DNA of 64,000 nt from Arhodomonas sp051195215 (GTDB lineage: Bacteria; Pseudomonadota; Gammaproteobacteria; Nitrococcales; Nitrococcaceae), in assembly GCF_051195215.1 (NCBI RefSeq), contig NZ_JBNAZM010000024.1, positions 1 to 64,000 on the forward strand, written 5' to 3'. The translations under genes and the position numbers were made by a program. Of this stretch, positions 59,921 to 64,000 are shown one piece after another (positions within the stretch are counted from its first letter, which is position 1; the number at the start of each line of letters is the position of its first letter). Under the pieces are notes generated by a model. The model was not told the origin of the DNA and searched no databases. It worked only from the letters and a program-made list of their open reading frames with translations.

Positions 59921-61711
59921 TCAGAACGGCCACACGAGCGGAGCCAGCGTCACCGTCACCGCCATGGTCAGGAAATTCAGCGGCAGGCCGAAGCGCAGGT
60001 AGTCGACGAATCGATAACCGCCTGGGCCGTAGACCATCAGGTTGGTCTGGTAGCCCAGCGGCGAGGAGAAGCTCGCCGACGCCGCGATCATGAGCGTGAT
60101 GATGAACGGCATGGGGTTCACGCCGAGGCTGTCCGAAGCCGACAAGGCGACGGGGAAGACCAGCACGGCGGCGGCGTTGTTGGTGATGAGCTCGGTGAAC
60201 AGCGACGTCACCGCGAACACGGCCAGCAGCACCAGCCACGGGTGGCCGTCGGCGAGGGTCACCATGCCATGGGCCAGCGTGCTGGCCGCGCCGCTGTTGG
60301 CCATGGCCTGACCCACCCCCAGGGCGGCGCCGATGACCAGCAGCACGGACCAGTCGATGCTGCGCCGTGCCTCGTTGCTGGTGGCACAGCCGGTGGCCAC
60401 CATGGCGCCAGCGGCGAGCAGGGCGGCGTTCAGCATGGACAGCACGCCGGAGGTGGCCGCCGCCACCATGGCGGCGAGAATCGCGAGCGCGATACCGGCG
60501 CGCTCGTGGCGTCGCGGCGTGGAATTCTCCACCCGGCTGACCAGGAAGAAGTCCCGGGCGTTGCGCTGGCGATCCAGGAAGCTGGGATGGGTCTCCAGCA
60601 GCAGCGTGTCGCCGGCCTGCAGGACGATATCGCCGATCTTGCCGGTCAGACGCCGGCCGCCGCGGGCGACGGCGACCACCGCGGCGTTGTACTCGCTTCG
60701 GAATCGCCCTTCGCGAATGCTGCGGCCCACCAGCGGACATTCGTTGGAGACCACCGCTTCCACGAGGCAGCGCTGATCCCGCCGTCCCTGGAGTTTGTGC
60801 ACCTGGTCGGTGGCCGGCTGCAGGCCGCGCATGCGGTGCAGGTCCACGACGGACTCCACGACACCGGCGAATACCAGGCGGTCGCCGCCCTGCAGGCGCT
60901 CACTGGGGGCGACGGCGGGCAGTACCTGACCGTCGCGCTCGATTTCCGCGAGGAACAGCCCGGGCAGGTGACGCAGACCCGCCTGCTCGATGCTTCGCCC
61001 CACCATCGGGCCGCCGGGCTCGACAATCACCTCGGCGGTGTAACGGCGCGGGTCCTGGTCGATGTTGAGCGTCGGGCGGTGGTCCGGCAGCAGCCAGGAA
61101 CTCGCCAGAAGAATGTAGGTGAGCCCCAGTATCGCAGCCGGCAGCCCCACCCAGGCGAGATCGAACATGGCGATGCCGGGGGCGGCGCCGGCGGATTGCA
61201 CCATGCCGTCGATCACCAGGTTGGTGCTGGTGCCGATGAGCGTGCACATGCCGCCGAAGATCGAGGCATAGGACAGCGGCATGAAAAGCCGCGACGCCGG
61301 CAACTGGGTGCGTTTGGCGAGATCGTCCACCACCGGCAGGAACATGGCCACGACGGGCGTGTTGTTGAGAAATGCCGACAGCCCGGCCACGGGAAAGAGC
61401 ATGCGGGTCTGGGCGGTGATGAGCCGCCGTGGCCGCCCGAGCAGCGGTTCGGTGATCAGCGGCAGCGCGCCGGTGTGGACCATGCCCGCGACCACGACGA
61501 ACAGAAACCCCACCGTGATGAGTCCGGTGTTGCTGAACCCGGCGAAAGCCTGCTGCGGCGTGATCAGCGAGTCCGTGCCGGTGACGCTCGCGGCGGTCAT
61601 GAGCACGGCCAGCCCGCCGAAGAGTAGGGCGGCGGGCGAGGCCACGTTGCGGATGAGGCCGTAGAGGATCCCGGCGACGACGGCGACTGTGAGCCAGGCT
61701 TCCCAGGTCAA
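59921..61711 (-). CDS. SLC13-family permease with RCK_C domains
   Basis: A 596-residue protein. Transmembrane helices fill about 1-190 and 405-596, and two TrkA-C/RCK_C domains (about 205-395, with GRSIEQAGLRHLPGLFLAEI and GRSIREGRFRSEYNAAVVAV) lie between them. This layout is typical of bacterial SLC13/DASS members for sulfate or dicarboxylates. The adjacent cysJI genes make a sulfate transporter the best guess. It is the next leftward gene after cysI, with a hairpin between. Confidence 0.85.
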   Translation of the reverse strand: MTWEAWLTVAVVAGILYGLIRNVASPAALLFGGLAVLMTAASVTGTDSLITPQQAFAGFSNTGLITVGFLFVVVAGMVHTGALPLITEPLLGRPRRLITAQTRMLFPVAGLSAFLNNTPVVAMFLPVVDDLAKRTQLPASRLFMPLSYASIFGGMCTLIGTSTNLVIDGMVQSAGAAPGIAMFDLAWVGLPAAILGLTYILLASSWLLPDHRPTLNIDQDPRRYTAEVIVEPGGPMVGRSIEQAGLRHLPGLFLAEIERDGQVLPAVAPSERLQGGDRLVFAGVVESVVDLHRMRGLQPATDQVHKLQGRRDQRCLVEAVVSNECPLVGRSIREGRFRSEYNAAVVAVARGGRRLTGKIGDIVLQAGDTLLLETHPSFLDRQRNARDFFLVSRVENSTPRRHERAGIALAILAAMVAAATSGVLSMLNAALLAAGAMVATGCATSNEARRSIDWSVLLVIGAALGVGQAMANSGAASTLAHGMVTLADGHPWLVLLAVFAVTSLFTELITNNAAAVLVFPVALSASDSLGVNPMPFIITLMIAASASFSSPLGYQTNLMVYGPGGYRFVDYLRFGLPLNFLTMAVTVTLAPLVWPF

Positions 61712-61882
61712 GGTTCGCTCCCTGCGGCATTGGGGCGGCTATCCGGTACCCGTCGCCCCTGGCGGGCGCGACGGCACCGACGACTGCACAACGCGCGTCA
61801 TTCTACGGAATGCGGAGCGGGCCGCCAGTGGTGCGCTGCCCGACTTGGCGAGCCGTGGGTCGGCGCGTGGACAGTGCGGTTA

Positions 61883-61913
61883 CCGGCGGGCCGGCAGCGT
61901 GCCGGCCCGCCGG
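61883..61913. terminator. Perfect 14-bp hairpin after cysI
   Basis: CCGGCGGGCCGGCA and TGCCGGCCCGCCGG pair around a GCG loop. It starts 7 nt after the cysI stop on the minus strand. There is no T-tract, so termination may be Rho-dependent or it may stabilise the mRNA 3' end. Confidence 0.55.
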
Positions 61914-61919
61914 CGGGGG

Positions 61920-63626
61920 TCAGTCGTGGAAATTGCGCCCGGCAGTGACCTCGGGCACGACGCCCGTTCGGACCACGAAGTCGCCGAACCCTTCCCCGGC
62001 CTCGCGTTCGGCGGCATAGCGCTGGATCAGCGGCGTGAGCTCTTCGAGGATGGTGGCCTCGTCGATGTTCTCGCGGTGGAGCTTGTTGAGCCGCGAGCCG
62101 GTGGCGTTGCCACCCAGGTACAGGTTGTACTTGCCCAACGCCTTGCCGACGAAGCCGATCTCACCGAGGAAGGGCCGGGCGCAGCCGTTGGGGCAACCGG
62201 TCATGCGTACGACGATGGCGTCATCCGACAGGCCCGCGTCCGCCATGATCGCCTCGAGCTTGTCGATGAACGTGGGCAGATAGCGCTCGCTTTCGGCCAT
62301 CGCCAGCCCGCAGGTCGGAAACGCCACGCAGGCCATGGACGCGGCGCGCAGCCGCGAGGCGTCACGCACGAGGCCGTACTCGTCGATGATCCTCTGAATG
62401 CGCTCGCGCTCACTCTCGGGGACGCCCGCAATGACCACGTTCTGGTTCGTGGTGATCGCGATATCGCCCTGGTGAGCCTCGGCGATGGCGCGCAATCCGC
62501 TCATGATGCGGCGCTGGTCGTCGAAGTCCGCGACACGGCCGTTCTGCACGAACAGGCCGTAGTGCCAGTCGCCGTCGTCGCCCTGGTACCAGCCGAGGCG
62601 GTCGGTGTTGCTGTCGAAGTGATAGTCGCGCGCGGCCCCGAGCTCGTAGCCGAGGCGCTCCTCCACCTGACCGCGGAACCAGTCGGCACCGTGGTCGTCG
62701 ACGGTGTACTTCAGCCGCGCGTGCTTGCGGTTGGCGCGGTCACCGTGATCGCGCTGGACGAGCATGATTTTCTCGGCGACGTCGACCACCTGATCCGGCG
62801 TGCAGAACCCGATGACCTCGCCGAGGCGCGGGTAGGTCTCGGGCTCGCCGTGGGTCATGCCCATGCCGCCGCCGATGGTGACGTTGTAGCCGGCGAGCTC
62901 CCCGCCCTCGACGATGGCGATGAAGCCGATGTCGTGGGCGAATACGTCCACGTCGTTTTCCGGCGGCACCGCCAGTGCGATCTTGAACTTGCGCGGCAGG
63001 TACTGCTTGCCGTAGAGCGGCTCGACCTCTTCCTCGGGTCCGCCGGCGACACGCTCCTCCTCCAGGAAGATCTCGTGATAGGCGCGGGTGCGTGGCAGCA
63101 GCCGCGCGCTGATCTCGTGGGCGAGCTCGAAAGTGCGCCGATGCACCGCGGAGCGTCGCGGGTTGGCGGTGGAGATGACGTTGCGGTTGACGTCGCCACA
63201 GGCGGCGATGGTGTCCAGCGCGACGGCGTCGATCCCCTGGATGTGCTGCTTGATGTTGCGCTTGAACACGCCGTGGAACTGGAACGTCTGCCGCGTGGTC
63301 AGCCGCAGCGTGCCATTGGCGTACTCCCGCCCCAGCTCGTCCATCTTCAGCCACTGCTGCGGGGTCACCACGCCGCCGGGCAGGCGTACGCGCACCATGA
63401 ACGAGTACAGCGGCTCGAGCTTCTGGCGGCGGCGCTCGCTGCGCAGCTCGCGGTCGTCCTGCAGGTACATGCCGTGGAATTTGGTCAGCTGCAGGCTGTC
63501 CTCGGTTACACCGCCGGTGACCGGGTCGGCGATTTCCTCGGCAAGCGTTCCGCGCAGGTAGTCGCTGTCGACCTTGAGGGTCTCGTTGTGGCTGAGCTCG
63601 TCGAGCGGTCGGCTGATGTCGTTCAT
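61920..63626 (-). CDS. cysI: Sulfite reductase (NADPH) hemoprotein beta-component
   Basis: A 568-residue protein. The siroheme/[4Fe-4S] cysteines are visible as CVAFPTC near 430 and GCPNGCARP near 475. The N-terminal ferredoxin-like domain has VRLPGGVVTPQQWLKMDELG and RLTTRQTFQFHGV. It reduces sulfite to sulfide using electrons from CysJ, completing assimilatory sulfate reduction. It follows cysJ by 8 bp. Confidence 0.95.
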   Translation of the reverse strand: MNDISRPLDELSHNETLKVDSDYLRGTLAEEIADPVTGGVTEDSLQLTKFHGMYLQDDRELRSERRRQKLEPLYSFMVRVRLPGGVVTPQQWLKMDELGREYANGTLRLTTRQTFQFHGVFKRNIKQHIQGIDAVALDTIAACGDVNRNVISTANPRRSAVHRRTFELAHEISARLLPRTRAYHEIFLEEERVAGGPEEEVEPLYGKQYLPRKFKIALAVPPENDVDVFAHDIGFIAIVEGGELAGYNVTIGGGMGMTHGEPETYPRLGEVIGFCTPDQVVDVAEKIMLVQRDHGDRANRKHARLKYTVDDHGADWFRGQVEERLGYELGAARDYHFDSNTDRLGWYQGDDGDWHYGLFVQNGRVADFDDQRRIMSGLRAIAEAHQGDIAITTNQNVVIAGVPESERERIQRIIDEYGLVRDASRLRAASMACVAFPTCGLAMAESERYLPTFIDKLEAIMADAGLSDDAIVVRMTGCPNGCARPFLGEIGFVGKALGKYNLYLGGNATGSRLNKLHRENIDEATILEELTPLIQRYAAEREAGEGFGDFVVRTGVVPEVTAGRNFHD

Positions 63627-63634
63627 TCGCAGTC

Positions 63635-64000
63635 TCAGTAAACGTCTCGCTGATAGCGCTTGTCTTTCTGCAGGGCGCGCACGTACTCGTTGGCGCCTTC
63701 CTCGTCGAGCCCGCCCTGCTCGCGGACGATATCGACGAGCGCCTGGTGCACGTCGGCAGCCATGTTGTCGGCGTCACCGCAGACGTAGAAGTGTGCGCCA
63801 CTCTCGAGCCAGGTATAGATCTCCGCGGCGTTTTCCCGCAGCCGGTCCTGCACGTAGACCTTTTCCGCCTGATCGCGGGAGAAGGCGACATCGATCCGGT
63901 CGAGCACGCCCTGTTCGCGCCAGGCGAGGAAATCCGTCTGGTAGAGGAAGTCCGATTGGAAGTGGCGTTCGCCGAAGAACAGCCAGTTCCTGCCATCGGC
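63635..64000 (-). CDS. cysJ: Sulfite reductase (NADPH) flavoprotein alpha-component, C-terminal part
   Basis: Only the last 121 codons lie in the window; the start is beyond its right edge. It reads NWLFFGERHFQSDFLYQTDF, then the NADPH-binding part YVQDRLRENAAEIYTWLESG, GAHFYVCGDADNMAADVHQA and the C-terminal DKRYQRDVY. These are the usual FNR-like end of CysJ. It delivers electrons from NADPH through FAD and FMN to CysI, encoded next. Confidence 0.93.
   Translation of the reverse strand, partial: ADGRNWLFFGERHFQSDFLYQTDFLAWREQGVLDRIDVAFSRDQAEKVYVQDRLRENAAEIYTWLESGAHFYVCGDADNMAADVHQALVDIVREQGGLDEEGANEYVRALQKDKRYQRDVY

Overview
The window is GC-rich chromosomal DNA from a gammaproteobacterium. 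The MerR/ArsR/LysR repertoire, cbb3 oxidase, frmA/fghA, cysJI and DUF1127 gene all fit, and a halophilic Ectothiorhodospiraceae-like lineage is my guess; no rRNA, tRNA or other species marker is present to prove it. Coding density is high, and almost every long frame opposite a real gene is a GC-driven shadow.

Layout. (1) 353-15124, leftward: nine tightly coupled genes forming a MoxR/DUF58/von Willebrand (VWA) system. It has an intradiol-fold exported protein, DUF4159, a VWA/GATase-like membrane protein, a caspase-fold protein without its cysteine, a TPR-metallopeptidase, MoxR, DUF58, BatA-like and DUF4175-like proteins. (2) 15250-16228: a MerR-type promoter, a decayed merR and a CcdA-like membrane protein. 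(3) 16686-18944: a c-di-GMP phosphodiesterase-type protein. (4) 19246-21898: mercury resistance, merTPA with divergent merR. (5) 23313-25813: arsenic resistance (arsR, arsI, arsC, acr3). (6) 25995-28824: an unusual cbb3-type oxidase whose catalytic subunit carries a CcoS-like N-terminus. (7) 28833-41050: an AcoR-like sigma-54 activator and two sigma-54 promoters. One drives a nine-gene catabolic operon (GMC dehydrogenase pair, 2-oxoacid/acetoin-dehydrogenase-type E1 alpha and beta, a butanediol-type dehydrogenase, an E2 split into separate lipoyl and catalytic proteins, a lipoate ligase, an SDR). The other drives a secreted VOC protein. (8) 41081-47081: a polymer-forming protein, a LysE exporter, a flavodoxin-fold reductase, and glutathione-dependent formaldehyde detoxification with its LysR. 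(9) 47091-53788: a signalling block (HD-GYP regulator, coiled-coil membrane protein, histidine kinase, EAL protein). (10) 54025-64000: EF-G paralogue, GNAT, DUF1127, LysR with SagB-type nitroreductase, DMT exporter, SLC13 permease, cysI and the end of cysJ.

Two features stand out. First, a family of exactly 268-bp T-shaped palindromic elements (16233-16500, 42917-43184, and a cut copy at 1-73): both full copies have a 34-nt outer stem and two internal hairpins at identical offsets, with diverged but self-complementary stems and conserved loops. Second, the operon at 31.5-39.5 kb and the VOC gene at 40.4 kb share one promoter architecture (TGTAACG boxes, an IHF-like site, a GG-N10-GC promoter). 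They therefore look like one regulon for an undefined alcohol, diol or oxo-acid substrate.
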